Assembly (NCBI GenBank): GCA_964006375.1 | Contig: OZ023265.1 | Location: 153,467,047 to 153,531,046, forward strand | Source: Tillus elongatus | Taxonomy: Eukaryota; Arthropoda; Insecta; Coleoptera; Cleridae | DNA length: 64,000 bases | Direction: 5' to 3' | Shown here: one piece after another, positions 53,551 through 64,000 of the stretch | Position numbering within the stretch: position 1 is the stretch's first letter | Layout: each line of letters opens with the position of its first letter | Notes under the pieces: model-generated | Databases searched by the model: none | Seen by the model: only the letters and a program-made list of their open reading frames with translations | Told to the model about the DNA's origin: nothing | Program-made: the position numbers and the translations under genes

Positions 53551-55190
53551 TGGCGCATTGAAAACGAACCAGACCAATTTGCGTCCAGAGAATTTTTTTT
53601 AAGAAACGCTGAAACACGTCAATTTTAATATTGAGGGGGACATGTTTGGATATAAAATTCAACTTTGTCACATCAACCCCTTAAGGGTGGTGATAACAAC
53701 CCTTATATTTTAAATAGGGAACATGGATTGAGTGTTACATCATTTGAAACCTCTTGCTTTTCTGAATTCAGCACACTACTTTTTTTGGAAGTTTTATCAA
53801 CTCGTTTAAAAATTATTCACAGTTGAAGATGCAAAAACGCATTTCACTCATTCCGATAAGAAATGTACTGATAGTCAATGTTTTGTTGGTTTGTAAACAA
53901 AAAAAAATGATTATCAGAACATTTCTTATCGGAATGAGAGAAATGCGGTTTATTATTTAAGTTTATCGGTCGGTTTGATACTTGATAGTACTACCGAAAA
54001 TTAATTTTACAATGGTGTATTCTGTAGAAGAAAGAGTTGAAATAATTAATCTTTTTCCAAAAACGATGACTGCGCCAACCGTACCGCAAATTTGTTTAAT
54101 GAACGACATCCAAACAGACATGTTAACAGAAAATACATTTTGGAGTTAGTTGCCAACAAAAAACGGGATCCTGAACGTGAATTTCCGGCTAGAAATGAGA
54201 CTACCGAGATTGAAGTTTTGGGACAAATTGCTGCAAATCCAACTTTGCGCACGAGAAAATTGTCCACTGTTTCAAGCATCAAAAGAGGAACTATTCAGCG
54301 AATATTGAAGCATAAATTTCACCCGTATAAAATTCATCTTGTACAACAACTGAATGAAGATGATTTTGATATGAGGCTGGAGCTTTGTGAAGTTATGACT
54401 GCACGAATAGATAACGGGAACTTTCTGTTCAATATTGTTTTTCAGACGAGTGTACGTTTTTATTAAACTCTACAGTCAATCGTCATAATTGTCGTTACTG
54501 GGAAGATAATAATCCAAGAAATTTTCACGAAGTTTACATTCATACTCCACAGAAATTAAATGTCTGGACTGGCATTTCTGAAGACCGTTTAATCGGACCA
54601 ATTTTTCTTGATGGCAATTTGAGTGGCGAAACGTATTTGGAGTTACTAGAAGATATCGTTTACCCTCTACTAATTGACATTGTTGAAAATGATGATCGCT
54701 ATCAAGAAAATCAATTACTGTTTCAACAAGATGGAGCTCCTCCGCATTTTTCACAACGTGTTAGGAAGTTTTTGAACAGAGAGTTTTCAGAGCAATGGAT
54801 TGGGCGTAGAGGTGCTATTGAATGGCGCCCTAGATCACCGGGTTTAACTCCTTTAGACTTATTTTATGGGGCCATCTAAGGAGTAGAATTCTCGCAACAG
54901 AACCGGAGTCTCTGGAAGAATCACGACGACACATTGTTGAAGAATACCGTCTAATAACTCCACAAATGCTCCAGAATATCAGTGCTCGTTTTGAACAAAA
55001 TTTGTACTTTTGTATGGAAGCCGGTGGTCAACAATTCGAACACTTACTTAACTGAATAAACATTTTTGAACGTTTGGTTTTGTTTTTTAGTTTTTTTAAA
55101 CGAAAAATTGACCAATTAGTGCATTTCTTACCACAATGAATGACATACGTTCTTGCAACTCCAACTGTGAATAATTTTTAAACGATACGA
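53548..55190 (+). mobile_element. DD41D element, right end lost
   Basis: The left TIR (53548 to about 53945) matches both ends of the deleted element at 4223-5285. The right end breaks at about 55190, within sequence equivalent to the inner TIR, and is replaced by a flank A fragment. This copy is the better guide to the family's coding region. Confidence 0.8.
54012..55055 (+). pseudogene. DD41D transposase, full length with frameshifts
   Basis: Start at 54012 gives MVYSVEERVEIINLF, the DUF4817-type N-terminus. A one-base shift near 54058 passes to NERHPNRHVNRKYILELVA. The HTH linker (TTEIEVLGQIAANPTLRTRK; IQRILKHKFHPYK) follows. Catalytic region: VFSDECTF with another shift near 54441, FQQDGAPPHF at about 54725 and SPGLTPLDLF at about 54845, with 41 residues between the second and third Asp. 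The preceding SPD is SPG. A shift near 54867 separates the C-terminus, which ends EHLLN at 55055. Inactive, but the length is close to 345 residues as expected for an ITm transposase. Confidence 0.8.
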
Positions 55191-55195
55191 ACAGA

Positions 55196-55290
55196 TAAAA
55201 ACTGAAACTAAAACCGGATCTGGATTCTAAGGGGCCTAGTTTGCATTCATTTAAAGAAATCTTTTTAAAATTCAAAAGTAGCGGCTCGTG
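55196..55290 (+). repeat. Flank A fragment without microsatellite
   Basis: AAACTGAAACTAAAACCGG and GGGGCCTAGTTTGCATTC match flank A. No AT tract is adjacent. It sits exactly where the right TIR of the DD41D element is lost. Confidence 0.6.
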
Positions 55291-55989
55291 AGTGTCGCGG
55301 TAGAGGGTGCAGTTTTTTTCTTAATTTTCAAGGTCACACGTTTTCTGACACTTTAAAATTTCAGTAAAAAATCTATTTGTACAAAAATATAGACTTTCAC
55401 CAGAATAATTTTTGAAATTTGATACCTTTTTGAAACTATTCATTCACGAATTACTGAGGGTATAAATAAACAGGAATAATCACATGAGATTTATTAAATT
55501 GTTAAATATTGTTTATAGACGAAAAATAAATTTCAATAGAAATCCTACATACATTATACATAGTTCAATAAATAAATAAATTTAAATTGGTGATCCAATC
55601 CAATGACTGGTCTATGACGAGATGCAAAACGTAGAGGCAGTGTTGCCAATTACAGTAGTTTGTGAAATTTACGATCAGCGATTCAACGAATTTTAATTCA
55701 CTCGCTGTATTTTGATTTTTTTTATATATATTCCGGGATTTATACGTTCAAGTCCGGGATCCGGGGCAGGACATCTAATTCACAGTACAGAGACAGTCAA
55801 TAAATACACGTTCTTTTGCATACCTAACTCTGCTTAGCCAGCGAAACGCATTGTCTTATTGTTAATAAGAAATAAGAACATAAATGTCAGCATAATAATA
55901 TTATGTATTATATTTCACTTGTCGCCACCAATTAATGCGTATCGCTGTTGCCCAGCAAGAACCAACGCGGAGGTGTAGGGTATAACTTA
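55291..55989. other. No recognised feature
   Basis: AT-rich DNA. Nothing recognised. Confidence 0.4.
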
Positions 55990-56380
55990 CAAAGGGGTGG
56001 GGCGTAGTGTCATGAATCAGGGAAAATGGGAATCGTGGATTATTAACATATTTACAAAAATAACTAAACAATAAATTTTAAATAACAATAACGAAAATAA
56101 AAATAATAAAAAAAACGGAAAGAAAAAATAGGGGGTGTAGAGCATCTGTTATTGAAATATTTTGTAAATTAATGGAACTTGCCTGGAGGTGAGGCGTGAG
56201 ACGTGGTGTCAGGAATCCGGGAATATGGGACTCGAGGATTATTTACATGTTTACAAAAATAACTAAACAATAAATTCTAAATAACAATAACGAAAATAAA
56301 AATAAATAAATAAAACGGAGACAAGAAAATAGGAGGTGTTGAACATCTGTTACTGAATTTAACTGATAAACTAATACGTT
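55990..56380 (+). repeat. ~198-bp tandem duplication
   Basis: Two units: GTGTCATGAATCAGGG at 56009 recurs as GTGTCAGGAATCCGGG at 56207. Both contain ACAAAAATAACTAAACAATA and end in a GGTGTxGAxCATCTGTTA phrase. It lies downstream (minus sense) of the hAT relic and may be its 3' region. Confidence 0.7.
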
Positions 56381-56470
56381 CCTAAATATTTTAATAAAGT
56401 AATGGAACCCTTCTATCTTTTAGCTCGAAAAAAATATCGATTACTTTATCGTAACATGAAGTCTGATGTG

Positions 56471-56700
56471 TCAGTTCTCTAACAAGCCTTTTTCTATAGA
56501 AATCATTGGTATCTTTTTTAACCTGTCTTGACTAATAAAATTTCTGGAAAATGTTTTGATGCGTTTAAGTGCAGAAAAACTTCTTTCTACTGAAGCAGAT
56601 GTGACAGGAATTGTGACTATTAACGCAAGCAGTTTATAAAACTCGGTTAGACAAGAAATAAAGTCATTTTTGTAAATAAATCAAATAATTTCGATAGGCG
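56471..56700 (-). pseudogene. hAT transposase C-terminal dimerisation domain
   Basis: Minus-strand stretch VTIPVTSASVERSFSALKRI followed by KTFSRNFISQDRLKK and MISIEKGLLEN, ending in a stop at 56471. This is the strongly conserved hAT C-terminal (hATC) signature of zinc-finger MYM or Zisupton-like and hAT proteins. A frameshift precedes it (LTKMTLFLV). The rest of the transposase is not visible to the right. Confidence 0.75.
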
Positions 56701-57049
56701 TATGGCAATCTTGAAACAGTTCTGTATCTGTACATACAGTTTTTTTAATGCAATTGAATCAAACAAAGGATATTGTTTTAATAATAATTCAAGGATACCC
56801 TTTGAAGACGATATCTCAATTCGTTCTAAAGTTATCGTGGTTACTAACAGACAGACATACAGACTGACAGACCGTCAGACAAAAAGATTTCGTTCCCAAA
56901 TCCTGTTTTATATATATTATGGCACTTTTTGGGATGTCTAAGCGAAAAAAAAAGTTTTTGTCGCCGATGCCATACCTCCACATGTATTTCCGATGTGAAG
57001 TAATAGATCTGCGAAGCTAATAAAGTTATTTTAATGTGTTGTGTGTGTG
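56701..57049. other. Unassigned; short GACA-rich patch
   Basis: A (CAGA)-like patch at 56848-56882. Nothing else recognised. Confidence 0.4.
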
Positions 57050-57393
57050 TTTTGTTTCTTTAACGTCGGCCTATTTCCGCGACTATGGCCAATCACCGAC
57101 GCCAGGGAGCAGTTTCACCTCACTATCCTGGAAATTTTGCCGAACCCCTGTCTTTCTGTAAGAAGGGTAGGGATCTTTAACGTGCCCAACATCGCATGGG
57201 CACGGGACCGACGGCTTTACGCCCCCTCCGGAGGGCGGAACGTGCAGACATTCAACTTGCTCAAATACAATGCCAGAACCTCGGTTGATGTTAATTTTAC
57301 AGTTTGTACTGAAAAAGTGAAAGGAGTACGCCGGGATCGAACCCAGTACCCTTCGGTTCAAAGGCACACGTTCTTACCTCTGAACCACCGAGG
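57050..57393 (-). mobile_element. SINE copy 6, full length, best-preserved boxes
   Basis: Minus-strand SINE. The head (57393-57322) has an A box (TGGTTCAGAGGTAAGAACG) and a perfect B box (GGTTCGATCCC), the body is complete, and the 3' end reads GGCCGACGTTAAAGAAACA followed by an A/C-rich tail. It is the best template for the family in this window. Confidence 0.85.
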
Positions 57394-57411
57394 TTCAGTT
57401 ATTTTAATAAA

Positions 57412-57703
57412 ACTCTGGGCGCAGCAAGTGCGTTATGGAAGTGAATTTTCATAAAAATATATCGCTCTAATGCGAGCAGGCATCAATTTGGTTACCGGTA
57501 TAACCTATATAGTAGGAACAATGTAACATATTTTATCAAAATAATTATTTGAAAATCTACAAAAATTTTCCGAAAATAAACTTTAAATGTTTCCGAGAAA
57601 ACTGGTCTCCTAGCCAATGAACCTGAGGTTAATAGCAAATTGGGTTAATGAAATTTAAAACATTTAATGAAAATTCGCAACCAAAACGCCCTTGCTGCGT
57701 TTA
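57412..57703 (+). mobile_element. ~300-bp hairpin family, complete copy
   Basis: Plus module at 57415 (GGCGCAGCAAGTGCGTTATGG) and inverted module at 57668-57703 (ACGCCCTTGCTGCG). The interior matches the copies at 33200 and 52936. It starts 20 bases from the SINE head. Confidence 0.75.
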
Positions 57704-57837
57704 AACAAAAATTTTCCTAAATTAAAGTTAAATGTTGGTTTCCTTACCAACAAATCTTACGTTAATAGCAAATTGAGTTATTGAAATTTGAAGGATTTAA
57801 TGAAAATTTTTTACCAAAACGCACTTACTGCGTCCAT
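57704..57837 (-). mobile_element. Duplicated right end of hairpin element
   Basis: A second right end (TTGGTTTCCTTACCAAC to an inverted module at 57800-57837) follows directly, repeating the tandem-end pattern seen at 9692-10005 and 15986-16345. Confidence 0.65.
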
Positions 57838-59600
<1,763 letters not shown>

Positions 59601-59736
59601 CCTGCGTTGAGACTTTATTATGTACGAAAATACAAGTTTCTTGATTATTTGGAAACTTTTTGAAAATGCGTTGCTAGTATGCACTTGTTACGTCTGTACT
59701 AATAATTTATAAATCTAGATTGTTATATGCTGTTTT
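59601..59736. other. No recognised feature
   Basis: Short spacer between elements. Confidence 0.4.
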
Positions 59737-59990
<254 letters not shown>

Positions 59991-60075
59991 CAAAATGTAC
60001 TGCCCTGTGTATTGATTAAAGATTTAATGAATAACTTTTAGCTTGGCTATTCAGTCGGGGCACAAATGAAATATA

Positions 60076-61314
60076 AATTAACGCAAGGCGCGGGTTTTAG
60101 CACTTGCAATTGGTGGGTTTTAAAATGTACAAATAAAAGTCAGGAGTAAAAATAAAAATCGGTTTATTAAAAAATTATTGAAGCTATATAATGCTGATTG
60201 CTTTAATTAAGCAAATTCAAATAAAGAAAACATTAAATTGGCTACTTGAAGTTGTTCGAATTTAAATGCAAAATGCAGAGTGATTAACTACGTTGAATTG
60301 GCATATAAAACTGTTGAAATGAATTGTGGAGTATAACACTAAGCTTTAAAGAAGATTTGTTGCAGATAAGTGATGTACTTAGCTTGTTATTCGGACTGCT
60401 GCCCTTGGAGTGATGACCATATCCGTCCAGCCTAGGATGTTGGAGATGACTCATTGTGTAGGTGCATTTTCCTGGGGAAACAGCTTCGTGACTTGGCACA
60501 CATGGTTGATGTTAGGGGTCACCGAAACTTCTCCAGGATGATGGGATCTCAAAATAGCGGGTCTAGACGAATGGTGACAGACCAGCGGATTGCTGACTAG
60601 CTGGTCCCTGGCCAGCGGGTTCCTGATTAGCGGGTCCCTGATTAGCGGGGTGCCACTTAGCGGAGTGCTATAAAATTTCAGGTGGATTAGTGTTGGTTTA
60701 AGGCTTTATGGTCTACATGAGGCGGGTGGTAGCAGGTTGCATTTAAGTACAAAACTTATCTGTGTTTTAATAATCAAAATCAAAATAACATAAATGAAAT
60801 AAAATTTTAAATGATCCCTTTGAAAGTACAATTAGTACGGCACAATAGCAAGCAATTATTGAATTAACGCTACGACAAGCCACCGTTTAACAGTATATAA
60901 TTTATAAGAAAGACAGCAGTTATTGAAAGTGAATTCAGTACCGTACATACTAGCAAGCAATCACATAATAATCTAAATTAAAGAAATTTACAAGTATTTT
61001 AGTATAAAACTTACCCATTTAGGGATGTTGTTTTTCCCAATTAAAAATTAACCATATGATAGCATGCCTAAGGTTGACTTAATAAAGAGAAGAGAGCGTG
61101 TCACGTATTCCAATCGTTTATAAAGACTTTTTTATCTTGACATATCGTCGAGTTGTCACGTTTGCAGGCGTATTCTCATTGAGTTGTAATGCGGTAGAGC
61201 AACTGACCGCCGAGTCTGACGTCACTAGAGGGACTCAGACTCTGACGTCACTACAGGTTCAGAAGCTTTATTGTACGGAAAGAAAAGGCGTTGACGCGTG
61301 TGACATGTCACACA
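60076..61314 (-). repeat. CRE-bearing LTR-like repeat, copy 2
   Basis: About 1.24 kb, uninterrupted and colinear with copy 1. On the minus strand: TGACATGTCACACGCG start (61314), CRE pair (61243 and 61217), TTTATAAA (about 61122), a GC-rich reiterated block (60570-60660, CAGCGGGT and TAGCGGGGT words), and AATAAACCGATTTTTATT (60150-60170). Both ends could fit TG...CA, but the target duplication is ambiguous. No gag or pol is adjacent. Confidence 0.5.
61217..61250. promoter_or_regulatory. Paired CRE sites (TGACGTCA x2)
   Basis: Two perfect octamers 26 bases apart, as in copy 1, although surrounding bases have diverged. Retention of both sites and the spacing hints at function in the element's promoter. 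Confidence 0.5.
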
Positions 61315-61364
61315 TATGTTAAATACATGTGATATGTTACAATATATATGTAGATATGTATCCG

Positions 61365-61600
61365 TATGTATTTGATAACTCAAAAAATACTAAATTGATT
61401 TTAATCAAACTTGGAAAAAATCATGCTTGGGCGAGAACCGAGGTCGAGTTCGTTAATCAGCCTTTATGATCAAGTTTTTCCGGTTAAAATCGGGGATAAC
61501 TTTTTGAAAACGTAATGTTTTTGTAAGTACTATAGTAATTCGAATGAGACTTTACACGTAGTGAGAAATAGTGTAAATAGACCTATGTTGTGAATTTTAA
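61365..61600 (+). repeat. Flank B-like fragment
   Basis: GATAACTCAAAAAATACTA and GAGTTCGTTAATCAG followed by TTTTTCCGG match flank B loosely. No AT tract adjoins. Confidence 0.5.
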
Positions 61601-61964
61601 GTAACTTGGTGCAAAATATTAAGAGTTTGTCCAATTTAAAAATAAAATCCCAAAGACATGCGTTGAAACGACTTAGTTGTTAAAGTCCAATGCCTGACAG
61701 ACAGAGTAGTTAACTGCCAGGCGTAGATTGATTCATACAACATTTATAAACCATACATCAACGGTAACCAGACTAAATATATAGGCATAAAACATACTAC
61801 CCGAACCAACAAACGTGAAATCTCGGCAGCAATTATGGAAAATCACAGACGACATGAAATTAAAAATTTGCCAAGTAGTTGTTATTTAGCTGGGGGATTC
61901 AATTAGTTATTAAAAGACACTATATCTTTAGCTTTATAAACGGCCGTAATACAGTTATCGCGCA

Positions 61965-61966
<2 letters not shown>
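61601..61966. other. No recognised feature
   Basis: Nothing convincing. A frame with YIGIKHTTRTNKREISA at about 61780 faintly recalls a nuclease motif but is too short to call. Confidence 0.3.

Positions 61967-62052
<86 letters not shown>
61967..62052. repeat. (AT)n tract
   Basis: About 86 bases of AT dinucleotide flanked on both sides by a partly self-complementary CGCAGCATA / TATGCTGTCGC, so the tract sits in a short palindrome. Confidence 0.9.
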
Positions 62053-62055
<3 letters not shown>

Positions 62056-62519
62056 GCTGTCGCATAATATAGTATAACTGTGAATAATTTGAAGTAAATT
62101 CTATAAAACTGATTCTAAAATAGTTTCTTTTATCTTTAAACTCAAACATAAGACGTCATAAAAGACCGAAGCAATCCTTGAATGTGTTTCAATGCTAATT
62201 CTAATAATTCTGTAATTAATTGTTACGTATACTTTTCATATACTACCCCGGGCATGAAGCCTGTGTCAAGTATCATGTAGACAACGTTAATTGGCGTATT
62301 AGCAAATAGCGAATTGAAAGCGCGCTGGACTGCTACGCAGAAGGATGCATGATCGAATCCAGCTCGAATGAACGTATGCTTCATTTAATGTTTTATTTTG
62401 ACATTTGGAGAAACAATAGTGCACAGCTTTCATACTCAAGATCTCATTTTTTGTTTAAAACGCCTAAACAAATTTGTCACTTTTGAGTCTGAAATTATAA
62501 TTTTTAGCAGATATGTTGT
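62053..62519. other. Mostly unassigned; tRNA-like scrap
   Basis: At 62290-62365, GCGCTGGACTGCTACGC and a B box-like GATCGAATCC resemble a degraded tRNA-Ser-type sequence, probably an old SINE head. Otherwise nothing. Confidence 0.3.
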
Positions 62520-62952
62520 TATTGTTGATATTGAAAAAACCGGTTTGATTAGGTTGACTAAAACGAAATCATACTGGCGATTAATAAGGAAAAATAACTG
62601 CTACGTTTATAATTTGGCATATACTTTACTTTCCAGATATGAATTATGTTTCCATCTGGAAATCTTTTGTATAACTTTAATGAAATTTGCAATACAAGTT
62701 TCTCTTTAAGAGACTTACACTATCTACAGATATTTTTCTCAAAAGGAGTTAGAACACAATGTTTTTTTGATAATAAAGATATATCGATGACAACACTTAC
62801 GAAAGAATTCTTCAAATATGCGCATACTAGGACCTCTAAAATCCATCCTCAAGGTCTGTGTAAGTTTGTATTAACTTTACCTATATGCCGTATAATTATA
62901 GTGTACAATTAGTATGAAAATTCGCTACTATAACGCACTTGCTGTGTCCCTA
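62520..62952 (-). mobile_element. ~500-bp hairpin family, right part
   Basis: GGTTGACTAAAACGAAATCATAC (first 20 bases shared), TTAATGAAATTTGCAATAC and TAGTGTACAATTA match the right arm of 8724-9691. It ends with an inverted module at 62914-62952 (ACGCACTTGCTGTGTC). Confidence 0.65.
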
Positions 62953-63881
62953 TTTTTTAGAAATCATCCTAACGTCTAGAAAGTTAACTAAACATTCAAT
63001 GAAAATTAGTGAAGACTGTCAAACCTACTTGGCAATGACATTTCAATTTTACAAACCATTTGATGACGCTCATTAATTGTTACTGCCCTTAGTTGGTGAA
63101 ACCGTTTCATAATAAATACAGACGTAGAGATTATTTTTCTGGCTTCACAAATGAAACCAGAGAAATATCCTCATACGCCTGTATTTTATGATATTGTTTA
63201 TATTGCCAATAGTGGCTTCCAATAGAATACAAAATTTAATAAACAGCCTTTATAGATGCGAGTATGTATGTATAAACTTTAATGGACAAAACCGTCTACA
63301 GAATACGATTGGCTTAAGCGGCAACAAACAAATAAAATTAAACTAGCTCTATATATGCTTGTTATGAATACTGTATCGACGTTCATGACCGGTCATGTTC
63401 TGCACTGAACATCAGATAATAATCATAAAGTGCAATTGCTGGGTTGCAGTGGATTTGAAGTTGGAAACCACTGACACAAACGGATCAAATTTATACTCGT
63501 ACAAGCCTAAGATAGAACAGCATGTGTTGCCAGCGAATATGTTCATATTATATGGCCGTATTTGCATATAATGCCATGTTCCATGTGGCTTTGCAGACAC
63601 CTGATAGGGAAAGCACACAAGATGGAGCTGCTTTAATTAGAAACTCGATTCCAAATGTGAACCGTATTCGTTTCAGACAAGCACTATCTTCTCGCAGAAA
63701 AATGTTCTGTTATGTAGGATTATTTTAAATGAATATTTTCTGGTAGTGGGATTTTACTAAGCTTAAATACGTGGTAAAAATATGCTTAGAAGGTTTGATA
63801 AATAATTATTTTTTTAAAAAAGCTTTTTAAGGGGTATTACTGAAAATTAGAAATTATCAAAAATCTGTTTGTGCACATATA
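62953..63881. other. Mostly unassigned
   Basis: 63070-63170 resembles 33070-33180 (GGTGAAACCGTTTC...AATACAGACGTAGA). The frame 63522-63728 has no recognised domain. Confidence 0.35.
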
Positions 63882-64000
63882 CAGGGTGCACCAAATATCC
63901 TTCTATGTATGGCTATCTTTTTTATTTGAAATGGTACAAGGTCGGTCAGTTTATAAAAAAAGTTTGTAATTATTAGCCCGCTACAATGTCATGCAAAAAT
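63882..64000 (+). mobile_element. Terminus of another ITm element, cut by window end
   Basis: CAGGGTGCACCAAATATCC after ATATA resembles the CAGGGTK termini of the DD41D elements. The rest lies outside the window, so this is a prediction only. Confidence 0.4.

Noticed and set aside
61750..61870. Possible second GIY-YIG fragment (YIGIKHTTRTNKREISA)
   Set aside because: The motif is short, the paired IYxI segment is absent and chance is likely.
63522..63728. 68-codon frame resembling a nuclease fragment
   Set aside because: Only faint resemblance (DGAALIRNSI); too short and without catalytic residues.

Overview
This window looks like repeat-filled intergenic DNA from an arthropod, most likely an insect. 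It is AT-rich, has no operons or bacterial-type genes, and contains at least twenty long (AT)n tracts. Its coding relics are those of invertebrate mobile elements: DD41D and DD34E members of the Tc1/mariner (ITm) superfamily, several non-LTR retrotransposons, a Penelope-like element, a hAT C-terminus and tRNA-derived SINEs. I found no host protein-coding gene. Species and order cannot be fixed from the sequence alone.

Layout. 1-5400: SINEs, a 540-bp direct duplication, a microsatellite-bearing element, and two DD41D transposase relics, one with an apparent intron. 5950-6870: relic of an RNase H-bearing LINE. 7100-8265: LTR-like repeat. 8720-10005: palindromic hairpin-ended elements. 10755-12410: twelve copies of a 143-bp satellite, seven forward then five inverted. 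12500-17400: more hairpin-ended and microsatellite elements, a SINE and a 280-bp tandem array. 18430-19030: a ~590-bp foldback palindrome. 19515-22262: a 5'-truncated LINE with a 789-codon open frame on the minus strand. 24000-25280: possibly the least repetitive part. 25280-29135: duplicated repeats and an LTR-like copy with two CRE sites. 30400-33900: Penelope-type motif, hairpin elements and a transposase N-terminus. 33941-36215 and 39081-42146: DD41D elements with very long terminal inverted repeats (TIRs). 43168-46935: Penelope relic, then a LINE split by a 2.14-kb DNA transposon. 47345-51440: Tc1-like element with long internally repetitive TIRs, itself hit by a LINE. 53548-55190: another DD41D element. 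56471-56700: hAT relic. 57050-59990: SINE and a cluster of microsatellite elements. 60076-61314: second CRE-bearing LTR-like copy. The last 2 kb is largely unassigned.

Two themes link the pieces. First, a terminal module built on the perfect small hairpin ACGCA-GCAAG-TGCGT recurs about 25 times in both orientations. It bounds several unrelated-looking interiors, including an element whose middle is an (AT)n or (AC)n tract. Second, the DD41D elements, which duplicate TA on insertion, lie directly against (AT)n tracts at most of their ends. The hairpin family may spread AT microsatellites that the TA-specific transposons then use as landing sites. That is inference. The shared motifs and junctions are visible in the sequence.
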